Source: Thermaerobacter marianensis (GTDB lineage Bacteria > Bacillota > Sulfobacillia > DVGY01). Taken from it: a DNA stretch of 64,000 bases. Of this stretch, positions 17,106 to 27,390 are shown piece by piece (position 1 is the first letter of the stretch; each line of letters opens with the position of its first letter). The notes under the pieces were generated by a model. It was not told the origin of the DNA, did not search any database, and saw nothing but the letters and a program-made list of their open reading frames with translations. The position numbers and the translations under genes were made by a program. The stretch covers positions 62,001 to 126,000 of the forward strand of contig DYGY01000002.1 of assembly GCA_020724425.1 (NCBI GenBank), written 5' to 3'.

Positions 17106-17537
17106 TCAGTATTGAGGTGTATCAACTGCTTGGTGATACCCTCCACTCTCAATTACATCGGTATTTTCATCATAAATAAAGTCATCATTGTAATCATGGA
17201 TAATCTGGTTACAGTTTGGACAAACAAGATCTAGCTCTTCATCTAGTTCATCTGCTAAAAGCTCGATATCTTCACCACAGCGAGGACAGGTTAACGATAT
17301 TTCTTCATCTAAAACTTCTTCATAATAGTCTGCCTCAAGGATAGCCAAATCAGCATCAACGGCTTCCACATACCCTTCTAAACTATCATAGGTATTATGT
17401 AGCCTCTCAATATCATCTGCAACCAGGTAAAGCACATCAATAAGGCCAGCAATAACTCGTCCTTCCTGAGATGTCTCAGGAATTCGCATTCCCTGAGCTA
17501 ATCCCTGCAGATAAGCAATCTGTTGTTTGACTCTCAT
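17106..17537 (-). CDS. CD1247-like protein with zinc ribbon
   Basis: A 143-residue acidic protein. The N-terminal part (RVKQQIAYLQGLAQGM, then IDVLYLVADDIERL) is predicted helical and resembles the CD1247 N-terminal domain of clostridial proteins often found beside efp. The C-terminal part has two CxxC pairs (CPRCGED and CPNCNQ) about 26 residues apart, separated by an acidic stretch, which looks like a zinc ribbon. Start ATG 17537 follows GGGAGGT. An earlier in-frame codon would add 18 residues without a ribosome site. The function is unknown. The ribbon suggests nucleic-acid or RNA-polymerase contact, but that is inference. Confidence 0.75.
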   Translation of the reverse strand: MRVKQQIAYLQGLAQGMRIPETSQEGRVIAGLIDVLYLVADDIERLHNTYDSLEGYVEAVDADLAILEADYYEEVLDEEISLTCPRCGEDIELLADELDEELDLVCPNCNQIIHDYNDDFIYDENTDVIESGGYHQAVDTPQY

Positions 17538-17600
17538 ATATTCTACCTCCCACCGGATATATTTCTTTGCTAGTATATCCTGTGAGACCAAACCTAATCC

Positions 17601-17639
17601 AAAAAAGAAAGAGCCGCTAATGCGACCCTAGACTCTTTC
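17601..17639 (-). terminator. Terminator after efp
   Basis: Minus strand: GAAAGAG pairs with CTCTTTC around an inner stem GTCGC/GCGGC, followed by six T. The efp stop codon lies inside the 5' side of the stem-loop, so the terminator begins in the coding end. Confidence 0.85.
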
Positions 17640-18185
17640 AATATATGTTGCTGTTCTGGTATCAACCCTTATAACATCACCTACGTTAACAAAGAGGGGT
17701 ACCTGTACTGTAGCACCTGTCTCTAACTTAGCTGGCTTTGATGCACCAGAAACTGTATCACCCTTGATGCCTGGTTCTGTTTCCACTACCTCAAGGTTAA
17801 TATGGCTAGGAAGCTCAACTCCAATTACTGCACCATCATACATCATCACATCTATTACCATATTCTCCTTAAGATACAATACCTGATCTCCTAAGTACTC
17901 CTCACTAAGAAAGAACTGCTCATAGCTATCAGTATCCATGAAATAGTACTGATCATCCATGACATAAAGATACTGCATGGCTCTTTTGTCAATATGAGCT
18001 TTAGCAACCTTCTCACCGGCACGGAAAGTACGTTCAACTGTACTCTCTGTCTTTATATTTCTTAGTTTTGTACGAACAAAGGCCTGTCCCTTTCCAGGCT
18101 TTACATGCATTGACTCGAGGATGACCCAGACAGCACCATCAACCTCAATAGTCATGCCTCGCTTAAAATCATTTGATGAAATCAT
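17628..18185 (-). CDS. efp: Elongation factor P
   Basis: A 185-residue, three-domain protein that relieves ribosome stalling at proline runs. It begins [17 protein letters not shown]. The modification-site loop in domain I reads [16 protein letters not shown], with lysine at the tip. The C-terminal end ([20 protein letters not shown]) is canonical. ATG at 18185 follows AGGGAGG and gives the standard length. The longer in-frame extension is not supported. It follows the Xaa-Pro peptidase gene, the common Firmicutes order. Confidence 0.97.
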   Translation of the reverse strand: MISSNDFKRGMTIEVDGAVWVILESMHVKPGKGQAFVRTKLRNIKTESTVERTFRAGEKVAKAHIDKRAMQYLYVMDDQYYFMDTDSYEQFFLSEEYLGDQVLYLKENMVIDVMMYDGAVIGVELPSHINLEVVETEPGIKGDTVSGASKPAKLETGATVQVPLFVNVGDVIRVDTRTATYIERV

Positions 18186-18235
18186 ATTTTGCCTCCCTAT
18201 ATCAACTTGTTGCGTTGTTGAGTGTACCACATCTT

Positions 18236-19300
18236 CTACAAAATGACCAGTTCCTTGGTCGTCCTACTAATAACTTCACAACCCTTTTCCTCAACGATTA
18301 CCATATCTTCTATCCTTACACCACCCCAGTCGGGAATATATATGCCCGGCTCAACAGTGACCACATGACCTATCTCTAACATATCCTCTTTAGAGGGATT
18401 CAAAGCAGGTGCCTCATGAATATTAAGGCCGACACCATGCCCTAAACCATGGCCAAAATACTCACCATAGCCGGCATTGGTGATAAATTCCCTAACAGAC
18501 TGATCAACCTCTTTCCCGGTTACACCACTCCTGACCAGTTCAAGACCAAGAAGTTGAGCATCAAGAACAATATTGTATATCTTTTTCTGTTCTTCACTAG
18601 CAGAACCAATCACTACAGTTCTGGTAATATCAGAACAATATCCCTGATAGAGAGCACCAAAATCAAAGGTAACAAAGTCTCCGTGCTCAATAACTTTTGC
18701 TGAAGCAACACCATGGGGCATCGAGGATCTTTTGCCTGAAGCAACAATAAAGTCGAAGGATCTGCCTTCTGCACCCTTCTTTTTCATCTGATACTCTAAT
18801 TCTACCGCCAAATCAACCTCTTTTGCGCCTGTCTTCACTAAAGGCAAGATGCTTTGAAATGCTTCTTCAGCTATCTCCATGGATTTTCTCAAAAGGTTTA
18901 GTTCTGCTTCTGTCTTAACCTTGCGAGTCTCTTCTACCCAACCTTCAGTTGGCACAAGAGAAACACCAAGCTTTTCTTCTAGCATCTTGTAGTTTTGATA
19001 GGATACCTGTAAACTCTCAAAACCAACACTGTTTATATTCTCTTCCTTAATAAGTTCAGCTAACCTGTCCCAGAGTATAGCTTCATGACGAATGATTTCA
19101 AAACCTAACACCTGATTCTTAGCCTGTTCAACATACCTGAAATCAGTTAGGAAAAACCCCTTATCCCTTGTTAGCAAAGCAACTCCTGCAGTTCCTGTAA
19201 AACCAGTGAGATACTTACGATTCAAGGGGTCAGTTACTAGAAGAGCATCAATACCCTCTGCATCTAACCTTGTTTGCAATTTCTCTAGAGCTACATTCAT
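18236..19300 (-). CDS. Xaa-Pro aminopeptidase (M24 family)
   Basis: A 354-residue metallopeptidase with an N-terminal creatinase-like domain (about 1-130) and a C-terminal pita-bread domain. Metal ligands are visible in [17 protein letters not shown] (two aspartates), [16 protein letters not shown] (histidine), VVTVEPGIY and GGVRIEDMV (glutamates). It resembles Bacillus YqhT, encoded next to efp. ATG at 19300 follows AAAGGAG by seven bases. It lies 13 bp downstream of the degV gene. Confidence 0.93.
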   Translation of the reverse strand: MNVALEKLQTRLDAEGIDALLVTDPLNRKYLTGFTGTAGVALLTRDKGFFLTDFRYVEQAKNQVLGFEIIRHEAILWDRLAELIKEENINSVGFESLQVSYQNYKMLEEKLGVSLVPTEGWVEETRKVKTEAELNLLRKSMEIAEEAFQSILPLVKTGAKEVDLAVELEYQMKKKGAEGRSFDFIVASGKRSSMPHGVASAKVIEHGDFVTFDFGALYQGYCSDITRTVVIGSASEEQKKIYNIVLDAQLLGLELVRSGVTGKEVDQSVREFITNAGYGEYFGHGLGHGVGLNIHEAPALNPSKEDMLEIGHVVTVEPGIYIPDWGGVRIEDMVIVEEKGCEVISRTTKELVIL

Positions 19301-19313
19301 GCAAAATCTCCTT

Positions 19314-20153
19314 TCACTTCTCCACGTAGACAATTCCTAGAAGACCTGGACCTGTATGCACTCCTAAGGCAGGACTAATCTGAGCAAGCCGTAAGGGTAG
19401 CTTGGTTTCAGCTTGAATACGATTCAAGAGCTCTTTCCCCTCTTCTAAAGCCCCACCATGCATTACTGCCATTTCATGAGCACCTTCATCTAAAGCCTTC
19501 TTGGCTAGACGATAGATCTCTGTAACTGACTTCTTACGGCCCCTAGCTTTCACGTGAGTATAGTATTTTCCTCCTGTATCTAGAGTGATAATGGGTTTTA
19601 GGTCAAGTATTTGACCTAAAGAAGCACTAACAGCCCCGATACGACCACCCCGACGCAGGTATTCAAGGGTCTCAAGCACATAAAACACCTTGGTTTTAGG
19701 CATTAAGTTTGTAACCTTGCTGATTAACTCTTCAAACTGAACTCCCTCATCTACCCACTTCTTAGCATGCTCCACAATAAATCCCTGGGCCATTGAAAGG
19801 GTCTTTGTATCAATAACCTTTACAACAATACCTTCAGCCTGAGCTGCTGCCATCTCAACAACACCATAAGTGCCACTTAGCCCAGAAGAAAGATGGATAG
19901 ACAGTATGTGAGTATACCCCTCTTTCTTAAACTCTTCAAAGGTTTCTAAGACTTCAGCTACAGATGGCATACTAGTTGTTGCTACCTCTTCAGGCATTCT
20001 TCCATAAACCTCATCAGGTTGGATAGTTACCCTATCAAGATATTCTGTTTCACCATAGATAATCTTTAATGGTAACACCTTAACTCCCTCTTGTTGAAAA
20101 TATCCTGCCTCGAGATCACATGCTGTGTCTGTTAAAATACCTATCTTTTGCAT
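19314..20153 (-). CDS. DegV family fatty-acid-binding protein
   Basis: A 279-residue two-domain DegV protein. It begins with the family pattern IGILTDTACDLEAGYF and has TSMPSVAEVLETFEE, HLSSGLSGTYGVVEMAA and LEYLRRGGRIG, then a C-terminal domain ending in GPGLLGIVYVEK. Members bind fatty acids and, in some Firmicutes, hand them to fatty acid kinase FakA. No kinase gene is nearby. Confidence 0.92.
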   Translation of the reverse strand: MQKIGILTDTACDLEAGYFQQEGVKVLPLKIIYGETEYLDRVTIQPDEVYGRMPEEVATTSMPSVAEVLETFEEFKKEGYTHILSIHLSSGLSGTYGVVEMAAAQAEGIVVKVIDTKTLSMAQGFIVEHAKKWVDEGVQFEELISKVTNLMPKTKVFYVLETLEYLRRGGRIGAVSASLGQILDLKPIITLDTGGKYYTHVKARGRKKSVTEIYRLAKKALDEGAHEMAVMHGGALEEGKELLNRIQAETKLPLRLAQISPALGVHTGPGLLGIVYVEK

Positions 20154-20170
20154 AAGTTTCTCCCCCTTGC

Positions 20171-20602
20171 TTAAATTGACTGGCTTTCTAGAACTTCTAA
20201 TGCCAGTACATACCCTTTAACACCCAGCCCCATAATTACACCCTGTGCTTTAGCTGCTGTCACTGATTGCCATCTAAACTCCTCTCTCGCATAAATATTA
20301 GAGATATGAACCTCAACAATCGGTACTGACAAGAATGCCAAAGCATCACGTAATGCATAGCTGTAGTGGGTCAAAGCCCCCGGGTTTATAATTAGGCCAT
20401 CCACCCGGGAAGAACACCTATGCAAGTAGTCAATTATCTCACCCTCATGATTGGACTGAAAAAACTCAAGCTCAGTATCTTTGCTTTTAATGTTAATCAG
20501 CTTTTCTTCCAAATCCATCAGGGTTTCATAACCATATATATCCTGTTCTCTCTTTCCTAACAGATTAAGGTTAGGTCCATTAACAACTGCTATTAAAGGC
20601 AT
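20171..20602 (-). CDS. aroQ: 3-dehydroquinate dehydratase, type II
   Basis: A 143-residue flavodoxin-like enzyme of the third shikimate step. Signatures are NGPNLNLLGKRE with the active-site region followed by YG, FFQSNHEGEIID, IINPGALTHYSYALRDAL and EVHISNIYAREEFR. The length is typical of the dodecameric type II class. It lies far from the other aro genes in this window, between glyA and degV. Confidence 0.96.
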   Translation of the reverse strand: MPLIAVVNGPNLNLLGKREQDIYGYETLMDLEEKLINIKSKDTELEFFQSNHEGEIIDYLHRCSSRVDGLIINPGALTHYSYALRDALAFLSVPIVEVHISNIYAREEFRWQSVTAAKAQGVIMGLGVKGYVLALEVLESQSI

Positions 20603-20613
20603 CTAATCCCCCT

Positions 20614-21864
20614 CTATGCCTGAGGATATGGGAAAGAATTAGCTAACTGCCAGACTCTATCTTTAATATCCTTAAGCAATGTCTCATTCCCCTGAGAACG
20701 AATAGTTTGAGCTATTAACTCTCCAAGGATTCTCATCTCATCAATACCCATGCCTCTAGTTGTAATTGCTGGTGTGCCAATACGGATACCACTTGTAACA
20801 AAGGGTCCTGCTTGATCAAAGGGAATAGTGTTCTTGTTAACAGTAATCCCTACCTGATCAAGAAGCTTTTCAGCTTCCTTACCAGAGATACCCTCATTAC
20901 TTAGATCCACAAGTATTAGATGATTATCTGTGCCTCCAGATACTAACCTTAGACCATGACCCATCAAAGACTCTGCCAATACCTGAGCATTTTGAACCAC
21001 TTTCTTCTGATAGGATACAAAATCAGGCTCTAAGGCCTCTTTAAAGGCAACAGCTTTGGCAGCAATCACATGCATTAACGGCCCTCCCTGAATACCGGGA
21101 AAAACAGCCTTGTCCACTTCCTTTGCATGTTCCTTATCAGTTAAAATCAAACCACCTCTAGGACCTCTTAAAGTCTTATGAGTCGTACTAGTTGAATAAT
21201 GGGCATAAGGAATTGGTGAAGGATGTAACCCTGCAGCAACAAGACCGGCTATATGTGCCATATCAACTAATAGCTTTGCCCCTACTGAATCAGCAATCTC
21301 CCTAAACTTAGCAAAATCAATCTCCCGAGGATAGGCACTAGCACCAGCAATAATCATCTTTGGTTTATGTTCCTTAGCTAACCTAGCAACCTCTTCATAT
21401 TCAATTCTCTCACTCTCTTTATTGACCCCATAAGAAATTATATTAAACCATTTGCCCGAATAGTTTACAGGACTTCCATGAGTTAAATGTCCCCCATGAC
21501 TGAGATCCATACCTAAAACCGTATCTCCAGGCTCTAAGGCCGCAAAATATACAGCCATATTGGCCTGTGCACCTGAATGGGGCTGTACATTAGCATGCTC
21601 AGCATTAAAGAGTTCCTTTGCCCTGTTTCTGGCCAAATCCTCCACACCATCCACATATTCACAGCCACCATAATATCTCTTGGCTGGATAACCCTCAGCA
21701 TATTTATTAGTCAGCACACTGCCCATAGCTTCAAGAACTCTATCAGAAACAAAGTTCTCAGAAGCAATTAACTCCACATTACCCTTCTGTCGCCCCTCTT
21801 CGCTTCTGAGCAGATCTGTTAGTTCCGAATCAAATCCTTCTAAGGTTCTAAAATCTCTAACCAT
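20614..21864 (-). CDS. glyA: Serine hydroxymethyltransferase
   Basis: A 416-residue PLP enzyme interconverting serine and glycine with tetrahydrofolate. The PLP lysine lies in [14 protein letters not shown] near residue 225. Other signatures are [33 protein letters not shown] and [13 protein letters not shown]. It lies directly downstream of the lpdA-lipM-gcv genes, forming a coherent glycine/one-carbon cluster. With GcvT/P/H it links glycine, serine and methylene-THF. Confidence 0.97.
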   Translation of the reverse strand: MVRDFRTLEGFDSELTDLLRSEEGRQKGNVELIASENFVSDRVLEAMGSVLTNKYAEGYPAKRYYGGCEYVDGVEDLARNRAKELFNAEHANVQPHSGAQANMAVYFAALEPGDTVLGMDLSHGGHLTHGSPVNYSGKWFNIISYGVNKESERIEYEEVARLAKEHKPKMIIAGASAYPREIDFAKFREIADSVGAKLLVDMAHIAGLVAAGLHPSPIPYAHYSTSTTHKTLRGPRGGLILTDKEHAKEVDKAVFPGIQGGPLMHVIAAKAVAFKEALEPDFVSYQKKVVQNAQVLAESLMGHGLRLVSGGTDNHLILVDLSNEGISGKEAEKLLDQVGITVNKNTIPFDQAGPFVTSGIRIGTPAITTRGMGIDEMRILGELIAQTIRSQGNETLLKDIKDRVWQLANSFPYPQA

Positions 21865-21883
21865 CGGACATTTCTCCCCTCCA

Positions 21884-23263
21884 TTATCGTTTCAGCAGGT
21901 GAATGAACCCACCGGTTAAACCATGAGCAGCTTCCATTAAAGCTTCAGAGAGAGTTGGATGGGCATGAATGCCATGTGACAAGGCTTCAACACTCAACCC
22001 CTCTGATACTGCTAAAACCCCTTCATGGATTAACTCTGCAGCATGAGGTCCAAGAATATGCACCCCCAAGATTCTCTGTGTCCCCCGTTCAACCACAACC
22101 TTAACTAGTCCCTGATTCTCTCCTTCAATGACTGCCTTTGAATTAGCTGTAAACTGGAACTTGCTAACTTCATAATCGATACCCTGTTCCTTTGCTAGAT
22201 CTTCAGTTAAACCCACAGTTCCAATCTCAGGAGTTGTGAAAATAGCTCCGGGAATAGCCTGATATTTCATTTCTCTTCCCTTACCAACAATATGCTCTAC
22301 AGCTATTAAGCCTTCTGTGGAAGCCACATGAGCTAATAAGGGGCCGCCAGTTATATCCCCAATGGCATATATCCCCGGCTTATTGGTTTGCATATATTCA
22401 TTAACAGGTATTCCCTTTCTGTCATACTCAATACCTGCTTTTTCTAAATCAAGGCCCTCTGTTTTTGGCAATCTGCCTGTAGCCACAAGAACCCTATCAG
22501 CCTGAACTGTTTCCATTTTACCACGTTTTTCAAAACTTACCTCAAGTATATCTTCACTTTTAGCTATCCCTTTTACCATCGCTCCCTGATGAATATCAAT
22601 TCCCTGCTTCTTAAGGATAGGGAGCATGCGTTTTGCTATCTCAGAATCAGTGCCAGGAAGTATCAAAGGTAGCATCTCAATAACGGTAACCTCACTACCA
22701 AAAGCTCTATATAGACTAGCAAACTCTAAACCGATAACTCCACCACCAATAACTACCAATCGCTTAGGTACAGCTTCTAAACTAAGGGCTTCTCTGCTGC
22801 TAATAACCCCATCAAGGTCAATACCCTCTATCGGTGGTATGGCTATTTTTGACCCACCAGCTATGATAATATGCCTAGCTTTTAGTACCCTGTCTCCAAC
22901 AAGAACCTCATCTTCACCAACAAACCTAGCCCATCCGGAGAATACCTCAACACCATTACCTTTTAATAGTTGTTCCACACCTCCGGTAAGGTCAGCAACA
23001 ACTCTATTCTTACGTTCCTGTATCTTCTCCCAGTCAAAAGAGACTTCAGAAACCCGTATACCATAGTTTTCTGCTTCTAGAGCATTCTTAAATACAGAAG
23101 CACTCTTTAGCAATGCCTTTGTCGGAATACAGCCTTCTTGTAGACATACTCCACCAACCCTGTATCCCTCCACCAAGGCTGTATTGAGTCCCTCCTGAGC
23201 ACCCCTGATAGCTGCATGATAGCCTCCAGGTCCACCACCAATTACCAGTAGATCATAAGTCAT
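21884..23263 (-). CDS. lpdA: Dihydrolipoyl dehydrogenase (glycine cleavage L protein)
   Basis: A 459-residue FAD disulfide oxidoreductase. It has an N-terminal [15 protein letters not shown], the redox cysteines in [13 protein letters not shown] (standard Cys-x4-Cys spacing, with QE in place of the usual NV/NR), the NAD loop [26 protein letters not shown], and the catalytic [13 protein letters not shown] near the C-terminus. It reoxidises the lipoyl arm of GcvH. It overlaps the LipM-like gene by four bases and is embedded in the gcv cluster. Confidence 0.96.
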   Translation of the reverse strand: MTYDLLVIGGGPGGYHAAIRGAQEGLNTALVEGYRVGGVCLQEGCIPTKALLKSASVFKNALEAENYGIRVSEVSFDWEKIQERKNRVVADLTGGVEQLLKGNGVEVFSGWARFVGEDEVLVGDRVLKARHIIIAGGSKIAIPPIEGIDLDGVISSREALSLEAVPKRLVVIGGGVIGLEFASLYRAFGSEVTVIEMLPLILPGTDSEIAKRMLPILKKQGIDIHQGAMVKGIAKSEDILEVSFEKRGKMETVQADRVLVATGRLPKTEGLDLEKAGIEYDRKGIPVNEYMQTNKPGIYAIGDITGGPLLAHVASTEGLIAVEHIVGKGREMKYQAIPGAIFTTPEIGTVGLTEDLAKEQGIDYEVSKFQFTANSKAVIEGENQGLVKVVVERGTQRILGVHILGPHAAELIHEGVLAVSEGLSVEALSHGIHAHPTLSEALMEAAHGLTGGFIHLLKR

Positions 23264-24090
23264 CTTGTTACCCCCATCCCTATCGCCTTATGATACGTCC
23301 AGTCATCATCCTCATACTTCTCTTGCATTAGCTTTTGAGCCAGTTCTTTTTCCTCTGCAGTTAATTCCCCGGCTACTAGCTCAATGTTAAGTGCCTTAGA
23401 AAAACCATCTATCAAAGCCTCATTGATAGATTCAATCTTTGGATAATCTAGTCCCATCTCCAGACATACTCTCCTAAGGTTAGTTGCCTTTCTTTCCATG
23501 GTTCTAACAAACAAGTCTTTAGCTTTTAAGTTGAAAACCTCAAGCATAAGGTCTAGATCCCAGTCTAACAGAAAGGAACCATGTTGGAGAATTGTGTTCT
23601 GTTTCCTTGTCTGTGCACTCCCAATTATCTTTTTTCCACCTACCACCAACTCATAGGCAGAAGGAGAATCAAAGCAGGCTGCTGTGGATATTTCCCCCTT
23701 ATATTCTTCATTTGTTAGTTCTGCTTTAATACCTAAGAACTCTAAGCCAAAGAGCAAACCCTGACTCAACTGCCGGTAGGTCTCAAGCACCCCTCCTGGC
23801 AAAAGCTCCTGCCTGATTACAACTGAATATGTAACCTCATTGTCATGCAATACCGCACGACCTCCGGTTGGTCTTCTGAGATAATCAACAGCATTTCTCT
23901 TACAACCATCAATATCTATCTCTCTATGAAAGTCCTGAAAATATCCCAGAGAAACAGTCGGTTGACTCCATCTATATAACCTTAATGTCGGAGGTGTTTT
24001 GCCTTCACTGTGCAACTGCAACAGTGCTTCATCCACTGCCATATTGTAACTACCCTTATGAGTCATATCAGATAACAATCGCCACTTCAC
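23260..24090 (-). CDS. lipM: LipM-type octanoyltransferase / lipoate-protein ligase A family
   Basis: A 276-residue member of the biotin/lipoate protein ligase fold. Family features are NMAVDEALLQ, RRPTGGRAVLHDNEVTYSVV, and ACFDSPSAYELVVGGKKIIG followed by SAQTRKQNTILQHGS. The cysteine in ACFDSPS corresponds to the catalytic cysteine of Bacillus LipM, favouring octanoyl transfer to GcvH over ATP-dependent lipoate ligation, though I cannot exclude an LplA. GTG at 24090 follows a G-rich site. An in-frame TTG further upstream is less likely. It lies between gcvPB and lpdA, so GcvH is the obvious substrate. Confidence 0.8.
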   Translation of the reverse strand: MKWRLLSDMTHKGSYNMAVDEALLQLHSEGKTPPTLRLYRWSQPTVSLGYFQDFHREIDIDGCKRNAVDYLRRPTGGRAVLHDNEVTYSVVIRQELLPGGVLETYRQLSQGLLFGLEFLGIKAELTNEEYKGEISTAACFDSPSAYELVVGGKKIIGSAQTRKQNTILQHGSFLLDWDLDLMLEVFNLKAKDLFVRTMERKATNLRRVCLEMGLDYPKIESINEALIDGFSKALNIELVAGELTAEEKELAQKLMQEKYEDDDWTYHKAIGMGVTR

Positions 24091-24111
24091 AATTAATCCC
24101 CCCAACAAGTG

Positions 24112-24134
24112 AAAGGGGCTGCTAACGCAGCCCT
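24112..24134 (-). terminator. Hairpin between gcvPB and lipM, weak terminator
   Basis: GGGCTGC and GCAGCCC pair around TAAC (24116-24133), and on the minus strand CCTTTCAC follows. The T-tract is poor, so this may only lower or process transcription between gcvPB and lipM. Confidence 0.5.
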
Positions 24135-24139
24135 CATAC

Positions 24140-25621
24140 TCACTCTACCTGATCAGCCCTCATGGGCATCCATCTTAGGTCTGGCTGCCTAGCCGCAGAT
24201 GCCTCATCTAGTCTGCGAACCGGTGTATTATGAGGAGCTTCCTTAAGAATATCTGGATTCTCCTGGGCTTCTTTAGCAATCTGTTTCATAACCGAGATAA
24301 ACCAGTCTAATGTCTCTTTGCTTTCAGTTTCAGTTGGTTCAATCATTAAAGCTTCCTCAACAATCAGTGGGAAGTATACAGTCGGTGGATGAATACCAAA
24401 ATCCAACAATCTCTTGGCCATATCCAGAGTCCTAACACCATTTTCTTTCTTCTGCCGTCTTCCTGATAAAACAAACTCATGCATACAAATCCTATCATAG
24501 GGAAGATCATAATCTTCCTTTAGGTGTTCCATAACATAATTGGCATTAAGGACAGCTAACTCACTAACCTGTCTTAGACCTTCTGCACCTAAAGCACGAA
24601 TATATGCATAAGCTTTGGTAACTACCGAGAAGTTACCATAGAAAGAATGAACCTTACCAATAGATTCAGGTAGATTATAGTTAAAGAAATACCGCTCACC
24701 ATCAAAATCTACCAAAGGTACCGGCAAATAGGGAACCAGTTCCTTTTTAACACCGACCGGACCTGAACCTGGTCCACCACCACCATGAGGTGTGCCAAAG
24801 GTCTTATGCAGATTAAAGTGCACCACATCAAAACCCATATCACCAGGTCTAGAAATACCTAGAATAGCGTTGGCATTAGCACCATCATAATACAGCAAAC
24901 CACCAACACCATGGATAAGCTCAGCAATCTCATGAATCTGTTCATCAAAAAGACCTAAGGTGTTGGGGTTAGTTAACATTAACCCGGCCACATCCTCATC
25001 AAGGACTCTCTTTAGATCTTCAATATCCACACCACCACGACCATCTGATTTAACTTCAACAGACTCATAACCACACATGGCTGCAGTAGCGGGATTAGTT
25101 CCATGAGCAGAATCAGGAACAATAAACTTGGTTCGCTTCTCACCTTTAGCTTCATGGTAGGCACGAATTAGCATGATACCAGTAAATTCACCATGTGCCC
25201 CAGCTGCAGGCTGGAAGGTCACCCTATCCATACCGCCAATAGCTGCTAGATATTGCTCCATCTCATAGAGAAGCTGTAAAGCACCCTGAACAGTTTCTTC
25301 TGGTTGATATGGATGAATCCCAGCAAAACCTGCTAAACGAGCAATATCCTCATTAACTTTAGGGTTATACTTCATAGTACAGGAACCTAAAGGATAAAAT
25401 CCTGTATCAACAGAATGGTTCAACTGGGATAGGACAGTAAAATGCCTTACCACATCTACTTCAGTTACCTCTGGCAGGTTAGCTTTCTCCTGACGAATCA
25501 TAGCTTCTGGCACCAAAGAGGAAAGAGCTTCTTCAGGTACATCTAGCTTAGGTAAGCTATAGCCCTGACGTCCTGCCCGACTGTACTCAAAGATCATTTT
25601 CTCTCTCTTTTTAGCAGTCAT
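24140..25621 (-). CDS. gcvPB: Glycine dehydrogenase (decarboxylating) subunit 2
   Basis: A 493-residue PLP subunit of the split P protein, which decarboxylates glycine and loads the aminomethyl group on lipoyl-GcvH. The PLP lysine lies in [18 protein letters not shown] near residue 270. Other signatures are [15 protein letters not shown] and [14 protein letters not shown]. The start ATG shares a base with the gcvPA stop (TGATG), ensuring coupled production of the two subunits. Confidence 0.97.
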   Translation of the reverse strand: MTAKKREKMIFEYSRAGRQGYSLPKLDVPEEALSSLVPEAMIRQEKANLPEVTEVDVVRHFTVLSQLNHSVDTGFYPLGSCTMKYNPKVNEDIARLAGFAGIHPYQPEETVQGALQLLYEMEQYLAAIGGMDRVTFQPAAGAHGEFTGIMLIRAYHEAKGEKRTKFIVPDSAHGTNPATAAMCGYESVEVKSDGRGGVDIEDLKRVLDEDVAGLMLTNPNTLGLFDEQIHEIAELIHGVGGLLYYDGANANAILGISRPGDMGFDVVHFNLHKTFGTPHGGGGPGSGPVGVKKELVPYLPVPLVDFDGERYFFNYNLPESIGKVHSFYGNFSVVTKAYAYIRALGAEGLRQVSELAVLNANYVMEHLKEDYDLPYDRICMHEFVLSGRRQKKENGVRTLDMAKRLLDFGIHPPTVYFPLIVEEALMIEPTETESKETLDWFISVMKQIAKEAQENPDILKEAPHNTPVRRLDEASAARQPDLRWMPMRADQVE

Positions 25622-26958
25622 CAGAGATCCCCCATTCTAGCCACAAACTTATCCATTTCATCCCTACTACGCTTTTCGGTTACAGCAATCATCAGATAGT
25701 GATCCCAATCAGGATTAAAGATATCTAGATTAACTCCAGCAAGAATTCCTTCCTTGGCAAGAGTCTTTACAATCTCTTTTGCAGGTCTCTTGGTCTTTAT
25801 AACAAACTCCTTGAAGAAAGGATTGGTGTACAATGGTTCATAACCAATAGCCACTAACTCCTTATACAAGTAATGAGCTTTCTGTAGGCTCTGTTTTGCC
25901 GCATCATGTAGTCCTTCCTTACCCATGGCACTCAGATATACGGCTGCAGCTAAAGCATTCAATGCCTGATTGGAGCAAATATTAGAGGTAGCTTTCTCTC
26001 TTCTAATATGTTGTTCCCTAGTCTGCAAAGTGAGAACAAATCCTCTTTTTCCTTCTATGTCTTTGGTAGCACCAACAACCCTACCTGGCATACGTCTTAC
26101 ATACTTATCCTTAACTGCGAAAAAACCAAGGTATGGTCCACCAAAACTCAAAGGATTGCCCATAGGTTGACCCTCACCAAGAACAATATCAGCCCCATAG
26201 TTACCCGGAGCTTCCAATACACCAAGAGAAATAGGATCAGCACTAACCACATATAAAGCTTTTTTGTCCTTTAAAAGCTCACCGATTTCCCTTGAATCTT
26301 CTAACTGACCAAAAAAGTTAGGCTGTTGAATCATGACTGCTGCAGTATCATCATCCAATAATTCTTGTAAGCCGGAAATATCCACTTTACCATCTTTAGC
26401 AGGTACCTTTACAATCTCAAGTTCTGCTCTACCTAGCAAATATGCTACAACCACATCTAGATGTCTTGGGTTAATAGTTTCTGCAACCAGTACCTTTTTC
26501 TTTCTAGTCACATCAACAGCCATTAGAGCTGCTTCAGCTAAAGCTGTTGCACCATCATACATGGAAGCATTAGCCGCATCCATTCCAGTCAATTCTGTAA
26601 TCATACTCTGATACTCATAGATAACCTGTAGAGTACCCTGACTTACCTCAGGTTGATAAGGAGTATATGCTGTATAGAACTCTCCCCTTAGAAGAATATG
26701 ATCAACCACGCTTGGCACAAAGTGATCATAGGCACCTGCTCCCATAAAAGAAACTGTAGAAGCTGCCGAGAGGTTCCTACCAGCCATACTGCTTAAATGA
26801 CCAAACAGTTCATATTCACTCATTGGTTCAGGTAACTCAAGACTGCCTCTAAAACGAACGGCTTCAGGAATCTCCTTCCACAGATCCTCAAAGTTGTCCA
26901 TGCCAAGATCCGCTAACATCAGTTCTATATCTTCTTTGGTATGTGGGATATATTTCAT
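25621..26958 (-). CDS. gcvPA: Glycine dehydrogenase (decarboxylating) subunit 1
   Basis: A 445-residue N-terminal half of the split P protein. Features include [59 protein letters not shown] and [21 protein letters not shown], which are standard for the family. It forms the heterotetramer with GcvPB. A small hairpin overlaps its ribosome-binding region (see separate entry). The gap from gcvH is 57 bp. Confidence 0.96.
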   Translation of the reverse strand: MKYIPHTKEDIELMLADLGMDNFEDLWKEIPEAVRFRGSLELPEPMSEYELFGHLSSMAGRNLSAASTVSFMGAGAYDHFVPSVVDHILLRGEFYTAYTPYQPEVSQGTLQVIYEYQSMITELTGMDAANASMYDGATALAEAALMAVDVTRKKKVLVAETINPRHLDVVVAYLLGRAELEIVKVPAKDGKVDISGLQELLDDDTAAVMIQQPNFFGQLEDSREIGELLKDKKALYVVSADPISLGVLEAPGNYGADIVLGEGQPMGNPLSFGGPYLGFFAVKDKYVRRMPGRVVGATKDIEGKRGFVLTLQTREQHIRREKATSNICSNQALNALAAAVYLSAMGKEGLHDAAKQSLQKAHYLYKELVAIGYEPLYTNPFFKEFVIKTKRPAKEIVKTLAKEGILAGVNLDIFNPDWDHYLMIAVTEKRSRDEMDKFVARMGDL

Positions 26959-26964
26959 AGGATA

Positions 26965-26981
26965 GGCATCCTGTAGATGCC
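26965..26981 (-). promoter_or_regulatory. Hairpin over the gcvPA ribosome-binding region
   Basis: GGCATC and GATGCC pair around five bases just upstream of the gcvPA ATG (26958). On the minus strand the only purine-rich ribosome-site candidate, AGGATG, lies in the loop and 3' side of this stem. It could tune gcvPA translation relative to gcvH. The stem is only six base pairs, so this is tentative. Confidence 0.35.
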
Positions 26982-27015
26982 ACCGTCACCCCTTTCCTGT
27001 AAAGGTTTAGTTGGT

Positions 27016-27390
27016 TTAATCTAGGCTGGCTTCATAAGCACCAGCATCTAAAAGCTGATCTAGCTCACTGCTATCAGTTAACTCTACCTCCACAATCCAG
27101 CCATTCCCATAGGGGTCCTCATTGATAAGCTCAGGAGAATCAATTAAGTCCTCATTAATTTTAGTAACCACTCCGGAGACAGGTATATACAAATCAGAAA
27201 CACTCTTTACAGACTCGACAACACCAAAAGAGTCATTAACAGCAAACTCATCACCAACCTCGGGTAACTCCACAAAAACAATGTCCCCCAACTGGTGTTG
27301 TGCATAATGAGTAATACCGATTACACCCTTATTCCCCTCTACTCTAATCCATTCATGATCCTTTGAATACTTCAATTCCTTTGGATACAT
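27016..27390 (-). CDS. gcvH: Glycine cleavage system H protein
   Basis: A 124-residue lipoyl carrier. The lipoylated lysine lies in [17 protein letters not shown] near residue 62, with the glutamate two before it conserved. The rest ([48 protein letters not shown]) is canonical. The ATG follows the gcvT stop with no gap. It shuttles intermediates among GcvP, GcvT and LpdA. Confidence 0.97.
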   Translation of the reverse strand: MYPKELKYSKDHEWIRVEGNKGVIGITHYAQHQLGDIVFVELPEVGDEFAVNDSFGVVESVKSVSDLYIPVSGVVTKINEDLIDSPELINEDPYGNGWIVEVELTDSSELDQLLDAGAYEASLD

